Source of the DNA: Clostridia bacterium
GTDB taxonomy: Bacteria; Bacillota; Clostridia; Christensenellales; Aristaeellaceae
Direction of reading: 5' to 3'
Assembly (NCBI GenBank): GCA_017471885.1
Contig: JAFURI010000060.1
Span: 1-53,106 of the forward strand
Length of the DNA stretch: 53,106 bases
Shown in pieces: positions 8,117 to 16,406 of the stretch (the first letter of the stretch is position 1; every line of letters starts with the position of its first letter). Position numbers and translations under genes: made by a program. Below the pieces are notes generated by a model. The model ran no database searches. It saw only the letters and a program-made list of their open reading frames with translations, and was not told the DNA's origin.

Positions 8117-8147
8117 CCGTCTGCAATATGCAGACGGTATTTTTTAT
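8117..8147 (+). terminator. Terminator of spoVT
   Basis: A perfect 9-bp stem (CCGTCTGCA / TGCAGACGG) with a 3-base loop is followed by TATTTTTTAT, 14 bases after the spoVT stop. Confidence 0.88.
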
Positions 8148-8177
8148 GTTCATCAATGTGAAAAGATGCTCCGGGAC

Positions 8178-8206
8178 TGGAAATCAGCCATATTTTGTCG
8201 TATAAT
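8178..8206 (+). promoter_or_regulatory. Candidate promoter of the microprotein-DUF4230 pair
   Basis: A perfect TATAAT at 8201-8206 has TGGAAA (4 of 6) 17 bases upstream. It sits about 45 bases before the small ORF start at 8251. Confidence 0.45.
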
Positions 8207-8250
8207 GTATTTGGTAGTTTTTGTCTTCCAATCAACAAGGAGGTGTCAGC

Positions 8251-8388
8251 ATGAAGCATTGTGAAAAGCGTACCCGGATTCCACTGGTGATGTGGCTTCT
8301 TGCCGGAGTCGGTCTCGCCGCTCTGTTCGTTATTGCAATGCGGTATGCGATTGTTCCCCTGCTTGTGATGCTTGGAGGCATGGTATGA
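8251..8388 (+). CDS. 45-residue membrane microprotein, unknown function
   Basis: A short ORF encodes MKHCEKRTRIPLVMWLLAGV followed by a second hydrophobic stretch and ends MLGGMV. It has an excellent AAGGAGG site 8 bases before the ATG and its own upstream promoter. Its stop overlaps the next start in an ATGA, so the downstream gene should be translationally coupled. The polar, basic first ten residues precede about 33 mostly hydrophobic residues, enough for one long or two short membrane passes. I do not recognise the family. Coupling suggests it works with, or sets the level of, the DUF4230 protein. Confidence 0.7.
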   Translation: MKHCEKRTRIPLVMWLLAGVGLAALFVIAMRYAIVPLLVMLGGMV

Positions 8389-9017
8389 AGACTTTTCTTC
8401 GCTGGCTTGCAAAGCTGCTGACCACCGCAGCGGCAGTTTTGCTGACCATCGTCCTTCTCCCCTATGCATCGGATCTTATGACCGCATATCTGCCCGACCT
8501 GTCCGGCGCAGCCAGGAATATCTCCGTAACCCTGTCGCGTAATCTGCAGGAAACAGGCCGGCTCGAGGTTATGCTTGCGCAGGAGGAGGGCGTGCTTGAA
8601 TCCAGTACGGAAGCACTCTTCCTCGGCACCGTACAGAAGGTTTCTGTCCAATATATATACCGCGCCAGCGTAGGTATTGATCTGACCCGCGTGCAGGTGA
8701 AGGTGCAGGGACGCGTCGTGACGCTGCTGCTTCCCGAGCCTGAGATTCTCAACGATTCCCTTGAACCCGGACAGATCGTCCGCGATGATTTCTGGTACCC
8801 GCTGACGGATACGCGTCTTCAGAAACTGATTGAGGATGAAAAGCTCCGCTGCCGCAGCCGCTATCTGTCAGAGCAGGCCGATTCCTCCCTGCTGTGGGAC
8901 TATACGGTTTCAGCGCTGAGCAACACCGTCGCCCAATGGCTGGGAGTGCATGACGAAGGCGTCACAATACGCTACGAAAGGCTTGCTGATTCACCCGCAT
9001 ACCCGGTCACAGAATGA
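8385..9017 (+). CDS. DUF4230-family membrane-anchored protein
   Basis: This 210-residue protein has one N-terminal membrane anchor (about residues 8-28). The extracytoplasmic part resembles DUF4230, for example in the stretch VGIDLTRVQVKVQGRVVTLLLPEPEIL. That domain has no established biochemical role. The start is the ATG in the ATGA overlap with the microprotein at 8251-8388; longer in-frame extensions upstream overlap that gene in another frame and were rejected. A consensus promoter for the arg operon begins about 30 bases after the stop. Confidence 0.75.
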   Translation: MKTFLRWLAKLLTTAAAVLLTIVLLPYASDLMTAYLPDLSGAARNISVTLSRNLQETGRLEVMLAQEEGVLESSTEALFLGTVQKVSVQYIYRASVGIDLTRVQVKVQGRVVTLLLPEPEILNDSLEPGQIVRDDFWYPLTDTRLQKLIEDEKLRCRSRYLSEQADSSLLWDYTVSALSNTVAQWLGVHDEGVTIRYERLADSPAYPVTE

Positions 9018-9045
9018 CGAAGCCTGTTCTTTTCCTGCATCTGTC

Positions 9046-9073
9046 TTGACATCTGCAGTATCAGGTGTATAAT
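9046..9073 (+). promoter_or_regulatory. Promoter of the argCJBD operon
   Basis: Perfect TTGACA and perfect TATAAT are separated by 16 bases, about 50 bases before argC. An ARG box begins a few bases downstream, at the expected start site. Confidence 0.85.
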
Positions 9074-9079
9074 ATGGTG

Positions 9080-9093
9080 TGCATATTTATTCA
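9080..9093 (+). promoter_or_regulatory. ARG box, ArgR operator
   Basis: TGCATATTTATTCA matches the ArgR half-palindrome consensus TGAATwwwwATTCA at 13 of 14 positions. It lies at the expected transcription start of argCJBD, so bound ArgR would block initiation. A second TGCAT occurs at 9100 and may be part of a weaker neighbouring box. The argR gene is not in the window. Confidence 0.7.
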
Positions 9094-9124
9094 CCATTTT
9101 GCATATTGCAAGGAGGATTATGCA

Positions 9125-10075
9125 ATGGCACATACTATTTTTATCGACGGCAAGGACGGTACCACCGGCCTTCGCATCTTTGACCGGCTATCCGCCCGCC
9201 CCGACGTTACGGTCATTACGCTGGATGAAGCGCGACGAAAGGATCCCGACGCCCGCCGCGGATGCATCCACGCTGCAGATATCGCTATTCTCTGCCTGCC
9301 AGACGCTGCCGCGCGGGAATCCGTTGAGCTTGCCCGAGGCAGCAACACCCGCATTCTTGACACTTCCACGGCCCATCGTACGGCTGACGGCTGGGCCTAC
9401 GGTTTCCCCGAGCTGTCCGCGAAGCATCGCGACAACGTGGTGAACGGCCGTTTCGTAGCCGTGCCCGGCTGCCATGCCAGCGGCTTCATTGCGCTGATCG
9501 CTCCCCTGACCGCCTGCGGCCTCATTCCCTGCGACGCACAGCTCTCCTGCTTCTCCCTGACCGGCTATTCCGGCGGCGGTAAGAAAATGATCGCCCAGTA
9601 TGAGGCGAACGACCGCGACGCCGCGCTGGACAGCCCACGTCAGTACGGCCTTACCCAGATGCATAAACATCTGCCCGAAATGCAGCATGTTTGCGCCCTT
9701 GCACACAAACCGATCTTCGCGCCCGTTGTGGCTGATTTCTACAGCGGCATGGAAGTTACCGTTCCCCTGTTCCGCTCTCAGCTGCGCTGCGGCGAGCATC
9801 CTCTGCAGGAGATCGCTGATGCGCTGCGGAAGCATTATGCGGATAGTCCCGTCGTACGCGTACTGACCGGGGATGACGTTACTGCGCTGAACGGCTTCGT
9901 GGCCTCCAACGCGCTTTCCGGACGCGACGGCATGGAGCTGATGGTTCTGGGCAACGACGAGCGGATTCAGCTGACCGCGCGCTTCGACAATCTGGGCAAG
10001 GGCTCCTCCGGCGCGGCGCTTCAGTGCCTGAATCTGATGCTCGGCGCGAATGAGACCGAGGGACTGAATCTCTGA
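9125..10075 (+). CDS. argC: N-acetyl-gamma-glutamyl-phosphate reductase (type 2 form)
   Basis: ArgC reduces N-acetylglutamyl phosphate to the semialdehyde with NADPH, the third step to ornithine. The 316-residue length and the start MAHTIFIDGKDGTTGLRIF fit the shorter type 2 enzymes. The catalytic cysteine is C116 in VPGCHASGF. The ATG at 9125 follows CAAGGAGG; a longer in-frame reading would start inside the promoter. It is the first of four arg genes, with 34 bases to argJ. Confidence 0.94.
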   Translation: MAHTIFIDGKDGTTGLRIFDRLSARPDVTVITLDEARRKDPDARRGCIHAADIAILCLPDAAARESVELARGSNTRILDTSTAHRTADGWAYGFPELSAKHRDNVVNGRFVAVPGCHASGFIALIAPLTACGLIPCDAQLSCFSLTGYSGGGKKMIAQYEANDRDAALDSPRQYGLTQMHKHLPEMQHVCALAHKPIFAPVVADFYSGMEVTVPLFRSQLRCGEHPLQEIADALRKHYADSPVVRVLTGDDVTALNGFVASNALSGRDGMELMVLGNDERIQLTARFDNLGKGSSGAALQCLNLMLGANETEGLNL

Positions 10076-10109
10076 TATTTTTTGTTTGAGGATGGAAGGA
10101 GTTTATCAT

Positions 10110-11324
10110 ATGGAACATATTTCCGGCGGCGTTTGCGCCGCAAAGGGCTTTAAGGCCAGCGGTGTACATTGCGGCGTGCGCAAGAACCGCACCAAGCGCG
10201 ACCTGAGCATGATCTTCAGCGAGGTTCCTGCCTCTGCAGCAGCCGTATATACCCAGAATCTTGTCAAGGGCGCGCCTATCTACGTCACGCAGCGCAATAT
10301 CGCCGACGGCGTGGCTCAGCTTGCCCTGTGCAACAGCGGCAATGCCAATACCTGCAACGCCGACGGCGAAGCGGTTGCATGGCAGATGTGCCAGTTGGCG
10401 GCTGAAGCCTCCGGCGTGAAGCCTGAGGACGTGATCGTGGCGTCCACCGGCGTGATCGGTCAGCCCCTGCCCATTGAGCCCATCGCCCGGGGCGTGAAGC
10501 CCCTGTTCGAGGCTCTGTCTGCTGATGGAAGCCATGACGCGGCAGAAGGCATCATGACTACCGACACCCGCCTGAAGGAGGTTGCCGTGTCCTTCAGCGT
10601 GGACGGGGTAACCTGCGTGCTGGGCGGCATCGCCAAGGGCAGCGGCATGATTCATCCCAACCTGGCCACGATGCTGGTCTTCCTGACCTGCGACGCGGCC
10701 ATCTCCCCTGCCATGCTCCGCAAGGCGCTTTCCGAGGACGTGAAGGACACCTTCAACATGGTGTCCGTGGACGGCGATACTTCCACCAACGATATGGTGT
10801 CCATCATGGCCAACGGCCTTGCCGGCAACAAGCTGATCGACAGCGAGGGCGAAGCATACGATGCTTTCTGCGCCGCACTGAACGAGGTTACCTCGACTCT
10901 CTGCCGGATGATTGCCCGGGACGGCGAAGGCGCTTCCCGTCTGCTCACCTGCGAGGTCAGGGGCGCAAAGACCCTGAAGGACGCTCGCCTGTGCGCCAAG
11001 TCCGTGGTTTGCTCCAGCCTGTTCAAAGCAGCCGTCTTCGGCGCGGACGCAAACTGGGGCCGCGTATTGTGCGCGCTGGGCTATTCCGGCGCGGAGCTGA
11101 ACGTTGCCGCCGTGGATGTAACCTTCCGTTCCTCCGCAGGCAGCATCACCGTTTGCAGTATGGGTTCCTCCGTCGACTTCTCCGAGGAGCTGGCCAAGCA
11201 GATTCTGCTGGAGGATGAGGTTGAGGTGCTTATCACCCTTCGCGACGGCGAAGCCTCCGCCACCGCCTGGGGCTGCGACCTTACCTATGATTATGTGAAG
11301 ATCAACGGCGATTACCGCACCTGA
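10110..11324 (+). CDS. argJ: Glutamate N-acetyltransferase / amino-acid N-acetyltransferase
   Basis: ArgJ moves the acetyl group from N-acetylornithine to glutamate, closing the cyclic arginine pathway; many also use acetyl-CoA. The 404-residue precursor cleaves itself before a threonine nucleophile, here A186-T187 in KGSGMIHPNLATML. The ATG at 10110 has GGAAGGAG upstream. An argJ in this place means the cyclic pathway, so a separate ArgE deacetylase is not needed. Whether it is bifunctional cannot be told from sequence alone. Confidence 0.95.
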   Translation: MEHISGGVCAAKGFKASGVHCGVRKNRTKRDLSMIFSEVPASAAAVYTQNLVKGAPIYVTQRNIADGVAQLALCNSGNANTCNADGEAVAWQMCQLAAEASGVKPEDVIVASTGVIGQPLPIEPIARGVKPLFEALSADGSHDAAEGIMTTDTRLKEVAVSFSVDGVTCVLGGIAKGSGMIHPNLATMLVFLTCDAAISPAMLRKALSEDVKDTFNMVSVDGDTSTNDMVSIMANGLAGNKLIDSEGEAYDAFCAALNEVTSTLCRMIARDGEGASRLLTCEVRGAKTLKDARLCAKSVVCSSLFKAAVFGADANWGRVLCALGYSGAELNVAAVDVTFRSSAGSITVCSMGSSVDFSEELAKQILLEDEVEVLITLRDGEASATAWGCDLTYDYVKINGDYRT

Positions 11325-11351
11325 TCCCGCTTATTTTGGAGGATGTGAAGC

Positions 11352-12218
11352 ATGAACCAGGAAATCACCAATGCGCAGCGTGCGCAGGTTCTGGTAGAGG
11401 CACTGCCCTATATCCAGAAATATTATGGCAAGATCATTGTGGTCAAGTACGGCGGCAACGCCATGATCAACGAGGAACTCAAGCATGACGTGATGCGCGA
11501 CATGGTGCTGATGCACCTCATCGGCGTCAAGGTGGTGCTGGTACACGGCGGCGGTCCCGAAATCTCCGCCATGCTCAAGCGCGTGGGCAAGCAGTCCGAG
11601 TTTGTGGACGGACTGCGCGTGACCGACGAAGAAACCAGTGAAATCGTGCAGATGATCCTTGCCGGCAAGATCAACAAAAGCCTGGTGGGCAAGCTGGAGA
11701 TGCTGGGCGGCAAGGCTATGGGCATCTGCGGCGCCGACGGCGGGCTGATCGAAGCCAGCATGATCGACGAGCGTCTGGGCTATGTGGGCGAGGTGAAGAA
11801 GATCAATCCCCAGCCCATTCTGGATCTGCTGGACAACGGCTATATCCCCGTTATCTCCACCATCGGCTACGACAGGAACGGCCATGTGTACAATATCAAC
11901 GCCGATACCGCAGCCGCAGCCATCGCAGCTTCCCTGCATGCAGAAAGCCTGATCTCCATGACCGACACCTTAGGCCTGCTGATGGATCCCAAGGATCCCG
12001 ACAGCCTGATCCGACGCATCGACCTCAAGGGCTGCGAAAAGCTCAAGGAAGAAGGCGTGATCTCCGGGGGCATGATTCCCAAGGTGGATTGCTGCACCAA
12101 GGCTATCCGGGAGGGCGTGCGCAAGGTATTCATCATCGACGGACGTGTTCCTCACGCGCTGCTGATTGAAACCCTGACCAACGAAGGCGCAGGCACCATG
12201 TTCAAGAAGGAGCTGTAA
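11352..12218 (+). CDS. argB: Acetylglutamate kinase
   Basis: ArgB phosphorylates N-acetylglutamate and is usually the step inhibited by arginine. The 288-residue protein shows the amino-acid kinase fold: VVKYGGNAM near residue 33, VLVHGGGPEISAML near residue 66, and ISGGMIPK near residue 240. The N-terminal extension before the kinase core (QEITNAQRAQVLVEALPYIQ) is of the kind found in hexameric, arginine-inhibited enzymes, so feedback control is likely (inference). It is only 3 bases from argD. Confidence 0.96.
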   Translation: MNQEITNAQRAQVLVEALPYIQKYYGKIIVVKYGGNAMINEELKHDVMRDMVLMHLIGVKVVLVHGGGPEISAMLKRVGKQSEFVDGLRVTDEETSEIVQMILAGKINKSLVGKLEMLGGKAMGICGADGGLIEASMIDERLGYVGEVKKINPQPILDLLDNGYIPVISTIGYDRNGHVYNINADTAAAAIAASLHAESLISMTDTLGLLMDPKDPDSLIRRIDLKGCEKLKEEGVISGGMIPKVDCCTKAIREGVRKVFIIDGRVPHALLIETLTNEGAGTMFKKEL

Positions 12219-12221
12219 GCC

Positions 12222-13370
12222 ATGCAGACAAAACAGACAGACCTCAACTATGTAGCCAACACCTATGGCCGTTTTGACGCTGCCTTCGCCAGCGGCAGCG
12301 GCGCATCCTATACGGATGAAGACGGCAGGAAGTATATTGACTTCGGCACCGGCATCGGCGTGACGCTCTTCGGCGCTTGTGACCCCGAGTGGGTTGCCGC
12401 CGTCACCACCCAGCTGACCACGCTCGGCCATACATCCAATCTGTATTACACCGCCCCTCAGGCTCAGCTTGCCCGGCTTCTTTGCCAGCGTACCGGTATG
12501 AAAAAGGTTTTCTACGGCAATTCCGGTGCGGAAGCCAACGAGTGCGCGCTGAAGGTAGCCCGTCGCTACGGCAAGGACAAGGGACGCCATGTGATTGTTA
12601 CCCTGCGCAACAGCTTCCACGGCCGTACCATCGCGACGCTGGCAGCTACCGGTCAGGATAAGTTCCACGCCCACTTCGGTCCCTTCCCGGAGGGCTTCCG
12701 CTATGTGGACGCCAATAATCCCGCCCAGTTGGACGAAGCCTTTGCCGCAGGCGACGTGTGCGGACTGCTGATGGAGCTGGTACAGGGCGAAGGCGGCGTA
12801 ATCCCGCTGGAAAAGTCTTATGTGCAGCATGCAGCGCAGCTGTGCAGCGAGCACGACGCACTGCTGATGATCGATGAAGTACAAACCGGTAACGGCCGCA
12901 CCGGCAGCCTGTACGCCTTCCAGCAGTACGGCATCCTGCCGGACGTGGTCACTACAGCCAAGGGACTGGGCGGCGGTCTGCCCATCGGCGCCTGCATGAT
13001 GGGTGAAAAGTGTGAATTCACGCTGGGTAAGGGTGATCATGGCAGTACCTACGGTGGAAATCCGGTCTGTGCCGCCGCTGCCCTGAACGTTATCAGCCGG
13101 CTGAACGAAGAAGTCTTCGAGGGCGTAAAGGAGCGCGAAGCCTTTATCCGCAAGGAGCTGGAAGGTGTAAGGGGCGTAAACGGCGTGACAGGCATGGGTC
13201 TTATGCTTGGTCTGAGCGTTGACAAGCCCGCCGGTGAAATCGCTGCCGCCTGCCTCAAGGACGGCCTGATGGTACTCACCGCCCACGAAAAGGTGCGTCT
13301 GCTGCCTCCCCTGAACATTTCTTTTGAGGATCTCCGGCAGGGAATTGATATCCTGAAGAAGAATCTTTAA
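12222..13370 (+). CDS. argD: Acetylornithine aminotransferase
   Basis: ArgD is a PLP enzyme that turns N-acetylglutamate semialdehyde into N-acetylornithine. The 382-residue protein has the class III aminotransferase pattern: GNSGAEANE at about 99-107, LLMIDEVQTGNGRTG at about 214-228, and the PLP lysine K247 in TTAKGLGGG. It starts 3 bases after argB, so translation is probably coupled, and it is followed by a hairpin terminator. Confidence 0.95.
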   Translation: MQTKQTDLNYVANTYGRFDAAFASGSGASYTDEDGRKYIDFGTGIGVTLFGACDPEWVAAVTTQLTTLGHTSNLYYTAPQAQLARLLCQRTGMKKVFYGNSGAEANECALKVARRYGKDKGRHVIVTLRNSFHGRTIATLAATGQDKFHAHFGPFPEGFRYVDANNPAQLDEAFAAGDVCGLLMELVQGEGGVIPLEKSYVQHAAQLCSEHDALLMIDEVQTGNGRTGSLYAFQQYGILPDVVTTAKGLGGGLPIGACMMGEKCEFTLGKGDHGSTYGGNPVCAAAALNVISRLNEEVFEGVKEREAFIRKELEGVRGVNGVTGMGLMLGLSVDKPAGEIAAACLKDGLMVLTAHEKVRLLPPLNISFEDLRQGIDILKKNL

Positions 13371-13390
13371 CTGCATAAGACGTTGACAAG

Positions 13391-13427
13391 AAAACGCGCT
13401 GTCCCCATTCCGGCAGCGCGTTTCTTT
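13391..13427 (+). terminator. Terminator after argD
   Basis: A 10-bp stem (AAACGCGCTG / CAGCGCGTTT) with a 12-base loop is followed by a short T-rich run, about 20 bases after the argD stop. The ribosome site of the next gene begins right after it, so some read-through into that gene is possible. Confidence 0.75.
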
Positions 13428-13441
13428 CAGGAGGAAAACAG

Positions 13442-14479
13442 ATGAAGGATTTGCTCGCCTGGCATCGGGAACGCTTCGGTCTCATGCAGGACGAGGATGC
13501 GGTTAAGCTGATCTTTCAGGCGATGCAGGGCTGCGGGCATCTGCTTGGCCCGGAGGAAGCGGTAGAAATGCGGATCATCGACGAGGAAGCCGTGCTCCTC
13601 CCCGATCCTAAGGAAGCGCTGTTCGATCCGCTGGGCAAAGCGTATGTGCGGCTCAATCTCCGCCGTGCGATGGCGGAGGGGATCGCTCCGCGCCATATCG
13701 CCCGGATGATGAAGATCACCTGCGACAGACTCACGCCAGCTTCCCGCGAAGATGTGGTTCGGGCCGTCGCTGCGCTGAAGGAACCGGGGCTTGCCTCTGC
13801 CGCACAGCGATTGCTTGATGAACCGCAGTGGCTTCCCAGCCATTCGCAGCAGTATCACGCCGCCTATTCGCCTGCCTACCGGGTCGTCTCCTCTGCGCTG
13901 ACTCCCCTGCTTCCGCTGCTTTGCGCCTGCGGAAAGCTTGATTCGCAGCGTCTCTCCGTCATTTGCATCGACGGTCCCTGCGGCAGCGGAAAAAGTACCC
14001 TTGCCGCGCTGCTGCAAAGGATTACCGGCGCAGCGCTGGTTTCCATGGATGACTTTTTCCTGCCGCACGGGCGCAAAACGCCGGACAGGCTTGCGCAGCC
14101 CGGCGGAAACGCCGACTGGGAGCGGGTAATCCACGAGGTGCTGGAACCCGCCGCAGCAGCCGGCCGCATTGAATATCGCCCCTACAACTGCCATACCGAC
14201 CGTTATGATCCGCCGGTTGTTCTGAAGCCGAAGCGTCTGCTGATTCTCGAAGGCAGTTACTCCCTCCTGCCGCAAATCTCCCGCTTTGCAGATCTGCGCG
14301 TATTTCTGACTGTGGATGAAGCCTCGCAGCTGGAAAGAATCCGAAACCGCGACGGCGATGATTATCTGCCTGTATTCCAGAGCAGGTGGATTCCGCTGGA
14401 GAGGGCTTATCACGCTGCTTACGGATTGCCGGACAAGGACTGCCTTGTCGTTGATACCTCCTGCGTACAGGCAATGTAA
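13442..14479 (+). CDS. P-loop kinase-like protein with an N-terminal extra domain
   Basis: The C-terminal half (from about residue 168) is a uridine-kinase-like P-loop domain. It has Walker A GPCGSGKST at 178-186, MDDFF just after it, an RPYNCHTDRYD stretch, and a LILEGSYSLL Walker-B-like strand. The N-terminal ~150 residues form a separate helical domain I do not recognise; a short motif there is GCGHLLGPEEA (30-40). The substrate is unknown, with a nucleoside or other small hydroxyl compound likely. AGGAGG precedes the ATG. Its last 61 bases overlap the small minus-strand gene at 14419-14754. Confidence 0.8.
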   Translation: MKDLLAWHRERFGLMQDEDAVKLIFQAMQGCGHLLGPEEAVEMRIIDEEAVLLPDPKEALFDPLGKAYVRLNLRRAMAEGIAPRHIARMMKITCDRLTPASREDVVRAVAALKEPGLASAAQRLLDEPQWLPSHSQQYHAAYSPAYRVVSSALTPLLPLLCACGKLDSQRLSVICIDGPCGSGKSTLAALLQRITGAALVSMDDFFLPHGRKTPDRLAQPGGNADWERVIHEVLEPAAAAGRIEYRPYNCHTDRYDPPVVLKPKRLLILEGSYSLLPQISRFADLRVFLTVDEASQLERIRNRDGDDYLPVFQSRWIPLERAYHAAYGLPDKDCLVVDTSCVQAM

Positions 14480-14754
14480 TCAACCGTCCGCCGCTGCGCC
14501 GCGTTCATGCGCTGCAGCACGGCTCTGTACTGACCGCGATGGATGGGCGGCGGCGTATATGCAGGGATCGTCTGTGCCGCCGGAGACCTTTGTTCCTCCG
14601 GAGCATGCAAAGGCTGCGGGTGCTCCTGCGGTTCTATCTCCCGGAGGCTCGTCTGCTCCCTCGGCTGCTGCGTCTGCCACCATATCCACTGCTCCATCTG
14701 CTCTCTTGTATCCAGAGCAGCGAAGGGCGAAACTGCCGATGGTTTTTCTTTCAT
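14419..14754 (-). CDS. Hypothetical 111-residue protein, Gln/Pro-rich
   Basis: I do not recognise this protein. It starts MKEKPSAVSPFAALDTREQ and has a tryptophan-rich patch (EQWIWWQTQQ), then a proline- and glutamine-rich middle. A more ordinary helical end follows (YRAVLQRMNAAQRRTVDYIA). Evidence that it is real: AAGGAGG 9 bases before the ATG, codons mostly ending in G or C like the neighbours, and otherwise empty sequence. Its 3' end overlaps the kinase-like gene by 61 bases, and its promoter region is shared divergently with the gene starting at 14819. Confidence 0.55.
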   Translation of the reverse strand: MKEKPSAVSPFAALDTREQMEQWIWWQTQQPREQTSLREIEPQEHPQPLHAPEEQRSPAAQTIPAYTPPPIHRGQYRAVLQRMNAAQRRTVDYIACTQEVSTTRQSLSGNP

Positions 14755-14818
14755 TCCCCTATTCCTCCTTCCCGCGTATGCTGCAGGCTATGCCGGAAGA
14801 ACCACGGAGGTGCTATTC

Positions 14819-15445
14819 ATGCTGATGGACAATACCATGCCCATGCAGATTGAAGGCCGTGAGATCGTGTTTTTCAATCAACGCAGCGAAAAATGGACTC
14901 ATCCCTATCCCTATGAAGGACACGGAAATCTGAAGAATTCCGGCTGCGGCATCTTTGCGCTGTGTCACTGTGCGCAGTGGCTCACCGGCGAGGTTCCGAG
15001 CGCGGAAGATCTGGCGGATTTCTCTGTCCGCTGGGGAGGTCGCGGCGATGACGGAACAGATCGTCCCGCTCTTCTGCACGCGCTGATGGTGCACAACCGT
15101 GCCGCAGAGCTTGGCTTCCGTTACGAAGAGGACGGGCTGCTGAACGACAAGGACAAGCTCTTTGATTTCCTGATCAGCGAACGTGGCGTATGCATGGGCA
15201 ATATCCGTGTAGGTCACATTGTGACCTTTGTAGCCGCACGTGAGAAGGACGGCGATCGTCAGCTGCTGGTTATCGACAGCCACTCCGAAAGCATGGATCC
15301 CCGGGTACTTCACGGCGTCAGGAAGAGTCTTCCCCAGACCATGCTGACATGGCGCGAGGAGGCCGGCCTGCGTCAGAGCTGCGCCGCCTTCTGGGTGGAT
15401 ATTGCGCTTGCCCGGGATTACAATCTGCTGCACCGCATCGACTGA
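14819..15445 (+). CDS. C39-like cysteine peptidase family protein
   Basis: This 208-residue protein probably has a papain-like C39 fold. The nucleophile region NSGCGIFALCHCAQWL puts the cysteine at residue 43. A likely His region is VGHIVTFVAAREKDG and a likely Asp region LLVIDSH. There is no signal peptide, so it acts in the cytoplasm or is bound by a partner. The ATG at 14819 follows ACGGAGG by 8 bases; an upstream in-frame reading from 14543 is cysteine-rich nonsense antisense to the neighbour. The substrate is unknown. Confidence 0.72.
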   Translation: MLMDNTMPMQIEGREIVFFNQRSEKWTHPYPYEGHGNLKNSGCGIFALCHCAQWLTGEVPSAEDLADFSVRWGGRGDDGTDRPALLHALMVHNRAAELGFRYEEDGLLNDKDKLFDFLISERGVCMGNIRVGHIVTFVAAREKDGDRQLLVIDSHSESMDPRVLHGVRKSLPQTMLTWREEAGLRQSCAAFWVDIALARDYNLLHRID

Positions 15446-15461
15446 CAGGAGGTAGAGAAGC

Positions 15462-16349
15462 ATGGAGAAAATCAAACTATCCAACGGCAAATGCACCGCG
15501 GAGATTCAGCTGCAGGGCGCGCAGATCACATCCTTCCACGGCCCCGACGGCCGCGAGGTCATCTGGCAGGCGGATCCTTCCGTGTGGGCGTCCCACGCCC
15601 CGGTGCTGTTCCCCATCTGCGGTTCCGTAGCGGACGGCGTCATCAGGATTGAAGGCAAGCCTTACACTATGCCCAAGCACGGCTTCAGCCGCAAGCCTGA
15701 GTACGAGGTGCTCAAGCAGGGCGATGATTTTGTGGAGCTGGCCCTCTATCCCTCCGAGGAAACCCGTGCCATGTATCCCTTCGATTTCGTCTTCCATGTG
15801 ACCTACACCCTGCTGGAAAACGGTTACGTCACCGCCTTTACGGTGGAGAACAATTCCGACCGCGTGATGCCCTTCTGCGTAGGCGGACACCCCGCCTTTA
15901 TTGTCCCGATGGAAGAAGGCGCGCGTTTCACGGACTACCAGCTTGTTTTCCCGCAGGTGGAAGAAGGCAAAAACCTGCTTGCTCCCGGCGGATATCTCAT
16001 CAGCGGCTTTGAATACATGGATTGCTTCCACAACAGCGATACGCTTCCTCTGTCCCACAAGCTTTTCGACGAGCATGATGCGCTGATCTTTGCTGATCTT
16101 AAGAGCCGAAGCGTCAAGCTGGTAAACCGCAATTCCGGCAAAGGTCTTCTTTTTGAATTCCCAAAGCTGGAGGTGTTGGCTGTCTGGACGATGCCCGGCA
16201 AGCATGCGCCTTATGTGTGTCTTGAGCCCTGGCACGGCATGCCTGCTACCGTGGAAGAAAGCGGTGATTTTGAAAACAAGCCCTTTGCCACGCTTCTTGA
16301 GCCCGGCCGCAGCTGGCAAGCGTCCTTCACCACAACCCTGATCGACTGA
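15462..16349 (+). CDS. Aldose 1-epimerase family protein (LacX-like)
   Basis: The 295-residue protein belongs to the galactose mutarotase-like superfamily. Family stretches include FPICGSVADG, MPKHGFSR with a candidate catalytic His, and CVGGHPAF with a second His. LacX-like members are thought to change the anomer of a sugar or sugar phosphate, but the substrate is not fixed. It starts 16 bases after the C39-like gene with AGGAGG before the ATG, so the two are probably cotranscribed. A shared hairpin ends it against the convergent acidic protein gene. Confidence 0.88.
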   Translation: MEKIKLSNGKCTAEIQLQGAQITSFHGPDGREVIWQADPSVWASHAPVLFPICGSVADGVIRIEGKPYTMPKHGFSRKPEYEVLKQGDDFVELALYPSEETRAMYPFDFVFHVTYTLLENGYVTAFTVENNSDRVMPFCVGGHPAFIVPMEEGARFTDYQLVFPQVEEGKNLLAPGGYLISGFEYMDCFHNSDTLPLSHKLFDEHDALIFADLKSRSVKLVNRNSGKGLLFEFPKLEVLAVWTMPGKHAPYVCLEPWHGMPATVEESGDFENKPFATLLEPGRSWQASFTTTLID

Positions 16350-16356
16350 TATGCAA

Positions 16357-16385
16357 AAGACCCTCCCTAATACAGGGAGGGTCTT
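16357..16385. terminator. Hairpin between convergent genes
   Basis: A 12-bp perfect stem (AAGACCCTCCCT / AGGGAGGGTCTT) with a 5-base loop lies between the epimerase-like gene and the convergent acidic protein gene. T-runs on both sides are short, so it probably works in both directions. Confidence 0.75.
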
Positions 16386-16406
16386 CGTATGTACGGCTTG
16401 GGAGCT

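Noticed and set aside
14543..14818. N-terminal extension of the C39-like protein, cysteine-rich
   Set aside because: It lies before a good ribosome site at 14804-14810 and is antisense to the hypothetical gene at 14419-14754. The cysteine richness is a by-product of that frame.
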